The notes: generated from the sequence alone by a model not told the origin. A stretch of 64,000 bases of DNA from Pseudopelobacter sp964542535 (GCA_964542535.1 CAZIUE010000010.1:1-64000), one strand, 5' to 3'. Numbered from the stretch's first letter, positions 49,548 through 58,350 are shown. Numbers and translations are program-made.

Positions 49548-50215
49548 AAATTCTTGTTGTAGAAGATGAAAAAAAAGTTGCCGGCTTCATCAAGCGCGGG
49601 CTGGAAGAGGACGATTATTCGGTCACCATCGTCCATGACGGCGCCGAAGGGCTGAAACAGGCCCAGTCTGGCGAGTACAGCCTGGCCATCCTGGACGTGA
49701 TGGTGCCCAAGAAGGATGGCCTGACCGTGATCCGGGAGCTGCGCGAGGGGGGGAGTCAGATGCCGGTGCTGATGCTGACCGCCCGGGGAACCACCGAGGA
49801 CATCGTCTCGGGTCTGGAGGCGGGGGCCGACGACTACCTCACCAAGCCGTTTGCCTTTGCCGAACTGCTGGCCCGCGTCAGGGCGCTGTTGCGCCGCAGC
49901 GAGCAGGACCGGGGCGCCGAGATCTTTTTTGCAGACCTGCGCCTGGATCCGGTTTCCCACAAGGTCTGGCGCAGCGGCAACGAGATCGACCTGACCGCCA
50001 AGGAATACGGCCTGCTGGAATACCTGGTGCGCAACCCCAACAAGGTGCTCTCCCGCGCCATGATCGCCGAGCATGTCTGGGACTACGCTTTCGACAGCTT
50101 CACCAACATCATCGATGTGTACATCAACTACCTGCGCAAGAAGGTGGACAAGAATTTCTCCACCAAGCTGATCCACACCGTGCGCGGCCAGGGGTATATC
50201 CTCAGGGAGGGGTAG
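49544..50215 (+). CDS. OmpR-family response regulator (no kinase gene beside it)
   Basis: 223 residues, overlapping the DUF299 gene by 4 nt. Receiver with Asp51 (LAILDVMVPKKDG), Thr/Lys switch (LTARG, TKPFAFAELL), then a winged helix (DLTAKEYGLLEYLVRNPNKVLSR, FTNIIDVYINYLRKKVD). Looks like CusR/PhoP-type regulators. No histidine kinase is adjacent; the next gene is degP behind its own promoter. The coupling to the PPDK regulator is unusual. Targets unknown. Confidence 0.93.
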   Translation: MKILVVEDEKKVAGFIKRGLEEDDYSVTIVHDGAEGLKQAQSGEYSLAILDVMVPKKDGLTVIRELREGGSQMPVLMLTARGTTEDIVSGLEAGADDYLTKPFAFAELLARVRALLRRSEQDRGAEIFFADLRLDPVSHKVWRSGNEIDLTAKEYGLLEYLVRNPNKVLSRAMIAEHVWDYAFDSFTNIIDVYINYLRKKVDKNFSTKLIHTVRGQGYILREG

Positions 50216-50236
50216 GCCGGCGGCGAGCGGCGGGGA

Positions 50237-50264
50237 TTGATTTTTTCGGGCGCTATGCTATAGT
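50237..50264 (+). promoter_or_regulatory. predicted degP promoter
   Basis: TTGATT (50237-50242), 16-nt spacer, TATAGT (50259-50264), about 92 nt before the degP start. Confidence 0.55.
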
Positions 50265-50281
50265 GCCGACGAAACAGGCAA

Positions 50282-50315
50282 GGGGCGGCGTCGTGACATC
50301 TGTGCGACCCGCCCC
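50282..50315 (+). promoter_or_regulatory. GC-rich hairpin in the degP leader
   Basis: GGGGCGG plus GTCG on the left pairs with CGAC plus CCGCCCC on the right, with one bulged C. It lies in the predicted 5' leader, 41 nt before the start codon. It has no T run typical of a terminator, so an mRNA stability or translation element is more likely. Confidence 0.4.
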
Positions 50316-50355
50316 TCGTTGTTCGATTCTCATCAGCTCAAGGGAGGTTGAAAGC

Positions 50356-51771
50356 ATGTCAACAGCATTCCAGTGGTCGCTGCGTCTCGTGATCGGGGTG
50401 GTGACGCTCGCCGTCTCTCTTCCCCTGCCCTCGTTTGCCAGGACGCTCGGACCGGATTTCGTCGAACTGTCCAAGAAACTGACCCCCACGGTGGTCAACA
50501 TCCGCACGATCAAGAACATCAAGCCGGCGCAGCGCAGCCAGCGCTCACCGCAGAGCAATCAGCACGACAGGTTCTTCGAGGAGTTCTTCGGCCGCTTCTT
50601 CGACGAGATGCCCCAGCAGCGTTCCCGCCGTGAGCAGAGTCTTGGCACCGGCTTCATCATCGATCCCCAGGGGTACGTGCTGACCAACAACCACGTGGTC
50701 AGCGGCGCCGACGAGGTGATGGTCAAGCTGGCCGACGGCCGGGAACTGAAGGGAGAGATCAAGGGGGTGGACGAGAAGCTGGACCTGGCCCTGGTCAAGA
50801 TCAACGACGGCAAGGCGTTCCCCTATGCCAGTCTGGGGGACAGCGACGCCCTGCAGGTGGGGGAATGGGTCATGGCCATCGGCAACCCCTTTGGCCTGGC
50901 ACACACCGTGACCGCCGGCATCGTCAGCGCCAAGGGGCGCGTGATCGGCAGCGGCCCCTATGACGACTTCATCCAGACCGACGCCTCCATCAACCCGGGC
51001 AACTCCGGCGGCCCGCTGTTCGACGCCGACGGCAAGGTGATCGGCATCAACACCGCCATCATCGCCGGCGGCGGGGGTGGCATCGGCTTCGCCATCCCCA
51101 TCAACATCGCCAGCGCCACCGTCAGCCAGCTGCGCCAGAGCGGCACGGTTACCCGCGGCTTTTTGGGCGTTCAGCTACAACCTTTAACAAATGATTTGGT
51201 AAAATCCTTTGGCTTGAATTCTGCGAAGGGAGCACTTGTTTCAAGTGTTATAAAAGATGGGCCGGCGGAGCAGGCCGGACTCAAGGCTGGCGACGTTATC
51301 CTGGAGTTCGACGGCAAGACGATCAACGAATGGAATGAGCTTCCCCGTTACGTGGCGACGACGCCGGTTGGTAAAAAGGTTAAGGTCCTGTTCGCCCGTG
51401 ACGGCAAGCGCCAGAGCCTGAATGTGGTTATCGCCAAGCTGAAGGACGGCGAACAGGCCCACGAGGGAGATGACGGGGCGGAGAACGAGAAACTCGGCAT
51501 AGCCGTCCAGGAGCTGACCAGGGAACTGGCCAGCCGGTTGCGCATCCGCGAGACCCAGGGACTGGTGGTGACCCAGGTCAAGCCGGGATCGCCGGCCGAA
51601 GAGGCGGGGGTGACCAGCGGCGCCATCATCATCGAGGTCAACGGCCAGCGCCCGGATACCGCGCTGAAATTCAGCTCCATCCTCTCCAAGGTGAAGAAGG
51701 GGGATATCGTGCGCCTGCTGCTGCGCCGCCCCGACGGCAGTATCCAGTACGTGGGGATTGAGGCCGACTAA
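50356..51771 (+). CDS. degP: periplasmic serine protease DegP/HtrA
   Basis: 471 residues from ATG 50356 behind GGGAGG. Signal peptide ends near FAR (residue 29). Catalytic triad His113 (LTNNHVV), Asp143 (KLDLALVK) and Ser217 (NPGNSGGPLF). Two PDZ domains follow (from about 270 and 370; GPAEQAGLKAGDVILEFDG and SPAEEAGVTSGAIIIEVNG). It degrades and refolds misfolded envelope proteins. The stretch coding for residues about 270-302 is clearly more AT-rich than the rest. A terminator-like hairpin follows. Confidence 0.96.
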   Translation: MSTAFQWSLRLVIGVVTLAVSLPLPSFARTLGPDFVELSKKLTPTVVNIRTIKNIKPAQRSQRSPQSNQHDRFFEEFFGRFFDEMPQQRSRREQSLGTGFIIDPQGYVLTNNHVVSGADEVMVKLADGRELKGEIKGVDEKLDLALVKINDGKAFPYASLGDSDALQVGEWVMAIGNPFGLAHTVTAGIVSAKGRVIGSGPYDDFIQTDASINPGNSGGPLFDADGKVIGINTAIIAGGGGGIGFAIPINIASATVSQLRQSGTVTRGFLGVQLQPLTNDLVKSFGLNSAKGALVSSVIKDGPAEQAGLKAGDVILEFDGKTINEWNELPRYVATTPVGKKVKVLFARDGKRQSLNVVIAKLKDGEQAHEGDDGAENEKLGIAVQELTRELASRLRIRETQGLVVTQVKPGSPAEEAGVTSGAIIIEVNGQRPDTALKFSSILSKVKKGDIVRLLLRRPDGSIQYVGIEAD

Positions 51772-51794
51772 CGGCTGCTCTGGCTCAGATACGG

Positions 51795-51822
51795 ACGGGG
51801 GCGGGCATCGGTCCGCCCCCGT
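51795..51822 (+). terminator. terminator-like hairpin after degP
   Basis: ACGGGGGCGG and CCGCCCCCGT form a 10-bp stem with an 8-nt loop, 23 nt after the degP stop. Only a weak T-containing tail (TCATGCATGT) follows. Confidence 0.5.
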
Positions 51823-51974
51823 TCATGCATGTCCGCTCCCCCGAAGCGGGTCGCCTCCGGGCACCAGTCCCGTATTCCCGGAGCCGTGCATACCGCGTTC
51901 TCGCCCCTCCCGCCGGACCGTACCGGCGCGACCCTTCTCACCGCTCCACCGATTCATGAAAGGAACCATGTCCC

Positions 51975-53144
51975 ATGGGCGTCTACGCCAATACCGTCAG
52001 CATTACCCAGTTCACCATAAGCGGCGACATCCCCCAGCAGGACCAGTTTGACTGGTTTTCCGGGAAACTGGCCGGTCGCGCCTTCCAGTCCATCGAAAAC
52101 TCCAGCGACGAACTCTCCGAGGGGTGGTGCCAGGTGGACCATCCCGATGATTCCGGTTTCCAACTCCCGTCAGCCTTCTGGCGCGACAACTACCTGGTTT
52201 TTTCCCTGCGCCGCGACCAGCGCCGGATACCGGCCGCCGTCCTTAAGTCCCACACCGCCCGCGAAGAGGGGGCTTTCCTGGCCCAGCACCCCAACCTGCG
52301 GCGCACCCCCAAGGACAAGCGGAACGAGATCAAGGAACAGGTGCAGCTGCGTCTCATGACCCGCTGTCTGCCGGTCCCCTCCACGGTGGACGTGGTCTGG
52401 GACCTGAAGCGCGGCGTGCTGACCCTGTTCAGCTTGGGGAGCAAGGTTGTGGAGCGCTTCGAGGACATCTTCCGCAAGAGCTTCGAGGGACTGCACCCCC
52501 TGGCGATCCACCCCTTTGCCCGGGCCCGCATGCTGCTGGAGGGGGAGTTGCTGGAAAAACTGGAAAAGGCTAATCAGGCCAATTCCGATTCCGTCCTGGC
52601 CCTGATCCGCGACAACCAGTGGCTTGGCTGGGACTTTCTGCTCTGGCTGCTGCAGCGTGGCCTGAACGGCGAGGGGGATTTCAGGATCAGCCGTCCCGGA
52701 CACTTCAGCTCCGGGGAGGGGTTCACCGCCTGGATCGACGACCGCATCCTACTCCAGGGTGGGGGCGAGGAGGGGGGAATTCAGAAGGTCTCCGTGTCCG
52801 GCTCCCAGGACAGCTACCTGGAAGCGATCTCGGCCCTCAGGGGTGGCAAGAAGATTACCAGCGCCACCATCTGCATGGAGAAGGACGAGAACCTCTGGAA
52901 GCTGACCCTGAAGGCGGAAACCTTCGGCTTCGGCTCGTTCAAGTGTCCCCAGATACGCATCGAGCGGGATGCCACCGTGGAGGAGATGAGCGAGCGGGAG
53001 GCTGCCTTCTACGAGCGGATGTTTCTCCTGGAGCAGGGAGTTCAACTCTTCGACAGTCTGTTCGTTACCTTTCTGGAGGAACGGTTGTCGGATGCCTGGA
53101 ACGGTCGTCTCACAGCCATCCAGGAGTGGCTGGAGGGGAATTAA
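51975..53144 (+). CDS. rdgC: RdgC-family recombination-associated protein
   Basis: 389 residues from ATG 51975 with AAAGGAA upstream. The central part matches RdgC in pattern (FSLRRDQRRIPAAVLK, RRTPKDKRNEIKEQVQLRLMTRCLP, STVDVVWDLKRGVLTLFS, EDIFRKSFEGLHPLAIHPF). RdgC is a toroidal DNA-binding protein that limits RecA; E. coli RdgC is about 303 residues, so this one is about 85 residues longer, mostly in the C-terminal half. It ends one base before the obgE start codon. Family assignment by eye is good but not certain. Confidence 0.8.
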   Translation: MGVYANTVSITQFTISGDIPQQDQFDWFSGKLAGRAFQSIENSSDELSEGWCQVDHPDDSGFQLPSAFWRDNYLVFSLRRDQRRIPAAVLKSHTAREEGAFLAQHPNLRRTPKDKRNEIKEQVQLRLMTRCLPVPSTVDVVWDLKRGVLTLFSLGSKVVERFEDIFRKSFEGLHPLAIHPFARARMLLEGELLEKLEKANQANSDSVLALIRDNQWLGWDFLLWLLQRGLNGEGDFRISRPGHFSSGEGFTAWIDDRILLQGGGEEGGIQKVSVSGSQDSYLEAISALRGGKKITSATICMEKDENLWKLTLKAETFGFGSFKCPQIRIERDATVEEMSEREAAFYERMFLLEQGVQLFDSLFVTFLEERLSDAWNGRLTAIQEWLEGN

Positions 53145-53145
53145 C

Positions 53146-54162
53146 ATGAAATTTATAGATGAAGTAACCCTGTTTGCCTCTTCCGGTCACGGTGGCGCCG
53201 GCTGCGTAGCTTTCCGCCGCGAGAAATTCATCGAGTTCGGCGGTCCCAACGGCGGCGACGGCGGCAAGGGGGGGGATGTGGTTTTCGTGGCCAAAGCCGG
53301 GCTGTCATCCCTGCTGGAATTGCGTCACCGCCCGCATCAGAAGGCGGAGAAGGGGCACAACGGGCAGGGGAAGAACCGCCATGGCGCGTCCGGCGCCGAC
53401 CTGGTGATCAAGGTGCCGGTGGGCACGGTGATCAGCGACGCCGAGAGCGGCGAGCAGTTGGCTGACCTGGCCGAGAACGGCCAACGGGTGGTGCTGCTCA
53501 AGGGGGGGCGCGGCGGACAGGGCAATGCCCGCTTCGCCACCGCAACCCACAAGACCCCCCGCTTTGCCCAGCCGGGGGAAGAGGGGCAGGAGGCCAAGCT
53601 CAGGCTGGAGCTCAAGCTGATGGCCGATGTGGGACTTTTGGGGCTTCCCAATGCCGGCAAGTCGTCCCTGATCACCAAGGTCTCGGCTGCCCGCCCCAAG
53701 ATCGCCGACTACCCCTTCACCACTATCAAACCCTCCCTGGGGGTGGTGCCCTACAAGAACGGCCGCTCCTTTGTCATGGCCGACATACCGGGCATCATCG
53801 AGGGTGCCCACGAGGGGGCCGGCCTGGGACATCGCTTCCTCAAGCATCTGGAACGTTCCGGGATCCTGCTGCACCTGGTGGATATCTCCTGGATGCCGGA
53901 GCGTGATCCCCTGGCCGAGTATGAGGCGGTCACCCGCGAGCTGACCATGTTCAGCCCCGAGCTGGCGGCCAAGGAGCAGGTAGTGGTGATCACCAAGCTG
54001 GACCTGCCCCAGACTCGTGAGAAGCTGGCGGAGATCAGGAGCTGGTTCGAGGAGCGGGGCGTCCGGGTCTTTCCCCTCTCCTCCGCCACCGGCGAAGGGG
54101 TGGCCGAACTTTTGGATGAAATCGCCCGTCGCCTGTGGGGTCGGGTTGAGGAGGAGTGGTGA
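53146..54162 (+). CDS. obgE: ribosome-associated GTPase Obg
   Basis: 338 residues from ATG 53146 behind GGAGGGG. Gly-rich Obg fold (GSGHGGAGCVAFRREKF-like, GGDGGKGGDVVFV, KGGRGGQGNARFAT) and a G domain (GLPNAGKSSLI, DYPFTTIKPSLGVV, DIPGIIEGAHEGAGLGHRFLKH, TKLDL). No C-terminal OCT domain. It acts in ribosome assembly and stress control. The stop overlaps proB by one base. Confidence 0.97.
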   Translation: MKFIDEVTLFASSGHGGAGCVAFRREKFIEFGGPNGGDGGKGGDVVFVAKAGLSSLLELRHRPHQKAEKGHNGQGKNRHGASGADLVIKVPVGTVISDAESGEQLADLAENGQRVVLLKGGRGGQGNARFATATHKTPRFAQPGEEGQEAKLRLELKLMADVGLLGLPNAGKSSLITKVSAARPKIADYPFTTIKPSLGVVPYKNGRSFVMADIPGIIEGAHEGAGLGHRFLKHLERSGILLHLVDISWMPERDPLAEYEAVTRELTMFSPELAAKEQVVVITKLDLPQTREKLAEIRSWFEERGVRVFPLSSATGEGVAELLDEIARRLWGRVEEEW

Positions 54163-55283
54163 TGCGCCGGGAACTGTTCAGGAAGATCAAGCGGGTGGTG
54201 GTCAAGATCGGCAGCAGGGTGCTGACCGACGACGAGGGCGGTCTGGACATGGGGGTCATGGGGCGGATCTGCGGCGACATCGCGGCGCTGCGCGCGCAGG
54301 GACGCCAGGTGGTGCTGGTCTCCTCCGGTGCCATTGCCGCCGGCCGCAGCGAACTGGGCATGACCGAGAAGCCCCGGACCATCCCCCACAAGCAGGCCGC
54401 GGCGGCCATCGGCCAGACCCGCCTGATGCGCGCCTACGAGGAAGCCTTTGCTCCCCATGGCCTCAAGGTGGCCCAGGTGCTGCTGACCCGGGAGGATCTG
54501 GCCAGCAGGCAGCGCTTCCTGAATGCCCGCGCCACCCTGGATGCCCTGCTGGGGTTCGGCGTCATCCCGGTGATCAACGAGAACGACACGGTGGTGGTGG
54601 ACGAGATCAAGTTCGGCGACAACGACAACCTCTCTGCCCTGGTGACCAACGTGGCCGAGGCGGAGCTGCTGGTGATCATGACCGACATCGAGGGGTTCTA
54701 CAGCGCCGACCCGCGCACGAATCCGGACGCCGCCCTGGTGCCGCTGGTCAGGGGGATCACCCGGGAGATCGAGCGGGCCGCCGGCGGTTCCGGCTCCAGC
54801 GTCGGCACCGGCGGCATGGCCACCAAGGTGGCGGCCGCCAAGAAGGCGGCCAAAAACGGCGTACCCACCATGATCGTGCCGGGCAAACGCGAGGGGGTGA
54901 TCATGACCCTCATGGCAGGCCAGGAGGTGGGCACCCTGTTCCTCCCTGCCGAGGCCGGCCTGAACCGCCGCAAGCACTGGATCGCCTATTCCCTCAAGCC
55001 CGCCGGGCGGCTGGTGGTGGACGAAGGGGCCCGGGAGGTGCTGCTGAAGAAGGGGAAGAGCCTGCTGCCGTCCGGTGTCGTGCGGGTGGAGGGGCGTTTC
55101 GAGCGTGGCGCCTGTCTGCGCATCTGCGGCCCCGACGGCCAGGAGTTCGCCCGGGGACTGTCCGACTACTCCAGCGCCGAGATCATTCGCCTGGCCGGCC
55201 AGAAGAGCAGCCGCATCGAGGCCATCCTGGGGTACCGTTACGGTGACGTGGTCATCCACCGGGACAATCTGGTGGTGTTGTAG
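54162..55283 (+). CDS. proB: glutamate 5-kinase
   Basis: 373 residues. The ATG at 54162 follows GGAGGAG and shares a base with the obgE stop; GTGs at 54156 and 54159 are in frame alternatives. Amino acid kinase fold (VVVKIGSRVLTDDEGG, VSSGAIAAG, NENDTVVVDEIKFGDNDNLSALV, GTGGMATKVAAAKKA) and a C-terminal PUA domain (from about 280). First step of proline synthesis. The obg-proB order is common. Confidence 0.96.
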   Translation: MRRELFRKIKRVVVKIGSRVLTDDEGGLDMGVMGRICGDIAALRAQGRQVVLVSSGAIAAGRSELGMTEKPRTIPHKQAAAAIGQTRLMRAYEEAFAPHGLKVAQVLLTREDLASRQRFLNARATLDALLGFGVIPVINENDTVVVDEIKFGDNDNLSALVTNVAEAELLVIMTDIEGFYSADPRTNPDAALVPLVRGITREIERAAGGSGSSVGTGGMATKVAAAKKAAKNGVPTMIVPGKREGVIMTLMAGQEVGTLFLPAEAGLNRRKHWIAYSLKPAGRLVVDEGAREVLLKKGKSLLPSGVVRVEGRFERGACLRICGPDGQEFARGLSDYSSAEIIRLAGQKSSRIEAILGYRYGDVVIHRDNLVVL

Positions 55284-55422
55284 GCCTCTCACGAACACGG
55301 TTCGCCGTCCCTGGCGGCGGTCACGCCGCTCATCCCCCGAAGCGCCCTGCCCGCCGTCAATCATTCCCGGTCCGTGACATCCGGTCCTGGATCGGCGGAA
55401 CAGAGGAACCGGCTTTTCCCAC

Positions 55423-55449
55423 TCAAGTTTTTTCCTCCCTGGCCGAAAC
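55423..55449 (+). promoter_or_regulatory. sigma-28 (FliA)-type promoter
   Basis: TCAAGTTT (55423-55430), 11-nt spacer, GCCGAAAC (55442-55449), against the enteric consensus TAAAGTTT-N11-GCCGATAA: seven of eight and six of eight with exact spacing. It is about 110 nt upstream of the pseudopilin gene. The remaining gap 55284-55556 holds no gene. Confidence 0.65.
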
Positions 55450-55556
55450 GTCCAATTAATGAAAACGTTCGGGACCGATGTCCCGCCTCCCGTCTTCCGG
55501 CGAATTTGTTCCGCGCCCAGCTCCCCTTTTCATGCGATACGGTTCTCAGAGGTCCC

Positions 55557-56078
55557 ATGGCACTGTCACCAGCGGTTCCGATAGGTTGTCATGTTCTCCC
55601 GCCCGGGATCCTCCGTTGTCGGCCGGGACGGGCGGGCTTCACGCTGGTGGAGATTCTCGTCGTGGTCAGCGTGATCGGCATCCTGGCCGCCATCGCGGCC
55701 CCCACGACGCGGGAATACGTCGAGAGGGCCCGCGCGGCTCGGGCCGTGGCGGAGATTCGCCAGCTGGAACGTGACATCGCCGTCTACCGTTCGGAGCATG
55801 ACGACCGCTACCCCGATGCCCTCTCAGACCTGGGGCAGGAGCCTCCCCGGGACCCCTGGGGACGGCCCTACCAGTACCTGAAGGTCGAGGGGGCCAACCT
55901 GAAGGGCAAGGGCTCGCTGCGCAAGGACCGCTTCCTGAATCCGCTCAACTCGGACTACGATCTCTACAGCATGGGGGCGGACGGCCTGAGCCAGAAGCCG
56001 CTCACCGCGGCCCACAGCCAGGACGACGTCATCCGCGCCAACAACGGCGGCTTCGTCGGCCTGGCGCGCACCTTCTGA
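55557..56078 (+). CDS. GspG-like type II secretion/type IV pseudopilin
   Basis: 173 residues from ATG 55557 with AGAGG upstream. A 27-residue leader ends in Gly at a prepilin peptidase site (RAG before FTLVE, with Glu at +5), then a hydrophobic helix (LVVVSVIGILAAIAAP). The globular part has DPWGRPYQY and DLYSMGADG, as in GspG major pseudopilins, without other secretion genes nearby. The leader is long for this class. Cotranscribed with the HD-GYP gene 18 nt downstream. Confidence 0.9.
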   Translation: MALSPAVPIGCHVLPPGILRCRPGRAGFTLVEILVVVSVIGILAAIAAPTTREYVERARAARAVAEIRQLERDIAVYRSEHDDRYPDALSDLGQEPPRDPWGRPYQYLKVEGANLKGKGSLRKDRFLNPLNSDYDLYSMGADGLSQKPLTAAHSQDDVIRANNGGFVGLARTF

Positions 56079-56096
56079 GGAAAGGGCTCGACTGCC

Positions 56097-58244
56097 ATGA
56101 CCACCCGCACCTCACTGCTGCGCAGCGTCTTCGCCAGAAGGATCTACAGCCTCTTCGTCCTCTGCGCCCTGCTTCCCATCTGCCTGCTGGCGGCAATATC
56201 CCTGGTGCAGGTCTCCCGCGCCAGCCGCACCGACGGCATGGAACGCCTGCGCCACAGCGGCAAGAACGCCGGCATGACCATCATGGAGGCGCTCTTTCTG
56301 CTGGAGGTGGAACTGCGCTCTGTCGCGCAGACCATCGATCGGGGGACAGCGGAGGATGCCCGCCTGCTCCGCAGCGGCCAGGCCGTCGACGATGAGAAGC
56401 GCTTCCTGGCGTTCTCGCTCTTTTCGGAGGGAGGGGAAGGCACGAGCCTGCTGGGCTCCCCGATTTCCCTGCCCCGGCTCTCGCCCGAGGCACGGCGCCA
56501 CCTGCGGAGCGGCAAGGCGCTGCTCTTCCGCTCCCCTTCCGGCCGCATCTGTCTGGCTGTCACCCTCGGAGACGACCGGACAGGAGATCGGCTGCTGGTG
56601 GCTGAGGTCAATCCCGACTATTTGTGGTCCCTGGTCAGGCGCTCGCTTTCGCCGGAGACGGAGCTGTGCGTGGTGGACGCATCCGGCAGGCTCCTGTTCA
56701 CGACCGCCGAAAAGCCGCCGCGCTTCCTGCCCCAGGTGGTGAACCGCCTGGCGACCTCCTCGGTCGGCCAACTGGAGTGGAGCGGCGGGGAGCAAGAACA
56801 GCTGGTCAGCTACTGGACGGCCTTCCTGGAACCGCGATACCTCAGCTCATCCTGGAGCGCCGTGGTCAGCCAGGAACGGCAGGTGGCCTTCCGGCAGTTG
56901 CGGCTGTTCGGTCGCACCTTCCTGCTGGTGGTCTGCCTGGCCCTGATCCTGGTCAGCTATCTGAGCGGCATCCTCATCCGCCGCAACCTGCTCCCCCTGG
57001 CGACGCTCAGGCAGGGGACCCAGCGGCTCAGCCAGGGAGAACTGGAGGTCCGCCTCGACCTGCGCAGCGGCGACGAGTTCCAGGAGCTGGCGGAGAACTT
57101 CAATACCATGGCCGACCGCCTGGAGCGGCAATTTTTCGCCACCAGGGAAACGGGGAGGGTGGTGCAGGAGTTCCTGGCCGCCCACGACCGGGACACGGTT
57201 GTCCGCGTGGCGCTCTCAAGCCGCGGCACGGCCGTACTCTGCCAGGCCATAGCCCTGTCACTCATGGGAACCGATCCGGAGAGGGACGCCAGGACCTATC
57301 TGAGCCTGGCGGGAGACGGTGATCCTGCACCCGGCCGGGGCCGGCCGACCCCCTTTTCAGGGGAGGAAATCGCGCACCTGGTGGAAGCCCGCGGGGGTCA
57401 CCTGCATTGTTCCGAAGTCTCGAACTTCTCTTCCCTGCTGCGGCCCCTGGCCGTACAGGGGGCGCACGACTTCTACCTGTTTCCCTTTTTCCTGGGAGAG
57501 ACGCTGACGGGAGTGCTCAGCATCGGTTATTCCCAGCTGCCGGTACAGATCCAGGGGGACCTGGCTCGCGCCCGCCACGTTGCCGACGAAACGGCCGTTG
57601 CCCTTGACAACCTCCGGCTGATGGAGGAATTGAATCAGCTCAACTGGGGGACGATCGGAGCCCTGGCCACCGCGGTTGACGCCAAGTCTCCCTGGACCGC
57701 CGGCCACTCGGAGCGGGTTACCCGCCTTGCCCTCGACATCGGGCGGACCATGGGGTTGGACGAACAGGCACTGGCGTTGCTTCATCTTGGGGGGCTGTTC
57801 CACGATATCGGTAAAATCGCCGTGCCGGAGGCCATCCTGGATAAACGGGACAAACTGACCGATGAAGAGTTCGCCCTAATCAAGAGTCACCCCTCGGCCG
57901 GGGCGCGCATCCTGGCGCCGATCAGCGCCTACGAACCGGTTATCCCGGTGGTGGAGCAGCATCACGAATGGTTCAACGGCGAGGGGTATCCCCAGGGGCT
58001 GGCCGGTCACGAGATTTCCCAGGGGGGGCGTATCCTGGCGGTTGCCGATGTGTTCGACGCCCTGATCTCCGACCGCCCCTACCGGGCCGGCTGGGAGCAG
58101 GAGCGGGTAGTGTCGCACATCGTGGGCAGGGCCTGGAGCCAGTTTGACCCGGTGGTGGTGGAGGCGCTGCTGGAGGTTGTGGCTGATCGGGAGTCCGCTG
58201 CCGGCGACACTGCCGGTGAGAGACCGGAGGAGGGCCGGGCCTGA
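56097..58244 (+). CDS. membrane HD-GYP phosphodiesterase with HAMP and GAF domains
   Basis: 715 residues. TM1 at about 17-39, a periplasmic sensory domain (dCACHE-like) to about 270, TM2 at about 275-295, HAMP (RNLLPLATLRQGTQRLSQGELEVRLD...), a GAF-like domain (about 355-515), and an HD-GYP domain with HD at His569 (HDIGK) and HHEWFNGEGYP. HD-GYP enzymes degrade c-di-GMP to GMP; a few act on cGAMP. It ends a two-gene unit with the pseudopilin behind a sigma-28-like promoter, linking motility regulation to cyclic dinucleotide levels. Confidence 0.94.
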   Translation: MTTRTSLLRSVFARRIYSLFVLCALLPICLLAAISLVQVSRASRTDGMERLRHSGKNAGMTIMEALFLLEVELRSVAQTIDRGTAEDARLLRSGQAVDDEKRFLAFSLFSEGGEGTSLLGSPISLPRLSPEARRHLRSGKALLFRSPSGRICLAVTLGDDRTGDRLLVAEVNPDYLWSLVRRSLSPETELCVVDASGRLLFTTAEKPPRFLPQVVNRLATSSVGQLEWSGGEQEQLVSYWTAFLEPRYLSSSWSAVVSQERQVAFRQLRLFGRTFLLVVCLALILVSYLSGILIRRNLLPLATLRQGTQRLSQGELEVRLDLRSGDEFQELAENFNTMADRLERQFFATRETGRVVQEFLAAHDRDTVVRVALSSRGTAVLCQAIALSLMGTDPERDARTYLSLAGDGDPAPGRGRPTPFSGEEIAHLVEARGGHLHCSEVSNFSSLLRPLAVQGAHDFYLFPFFLGETLTGVLSIGYSQLPVQIQGDLARARHVADETAVALDNLRLMEELNQLNWGTIGALATAVDAKSPWTAGHSERVTRLALDIGRTMGLDEQALALLHLGGLFHDIGKIAVPEAILDKRDKLTDEEFALIKSHPSAGARILAPISAYEPVIPVVEQHHEWFNGEGYPQGLAGHEISQGGRILAVADVFDALISDRPYRAGWEQERVVSHIVGRAWSQFDPVVVEALLEVVADRESAAGDTAGERPEEGRA

Positions 58245-58302
58245 GTCTGGCGTTCCGGTCGGCGCCGCGAGATCAGGCTGGCCCGAAGGACAGGTGAAAG
58301 AT

Positions 58303-58323
58303 GGGGCGGAGGCGGTCCGCCCC
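58303..58323. terminator. GC-rich hairpin between converging genes
   Basis: GGGGCGGA and TCCGCCCC around a five-nt loop in the 106-nt gap between the HD-GYP and SDR genes. There is no T run on either strand. Confidence 0.4.
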
Positions 58324-58350
58324 GGTGATTGCGCGGGTGGCCGGTCGGAC

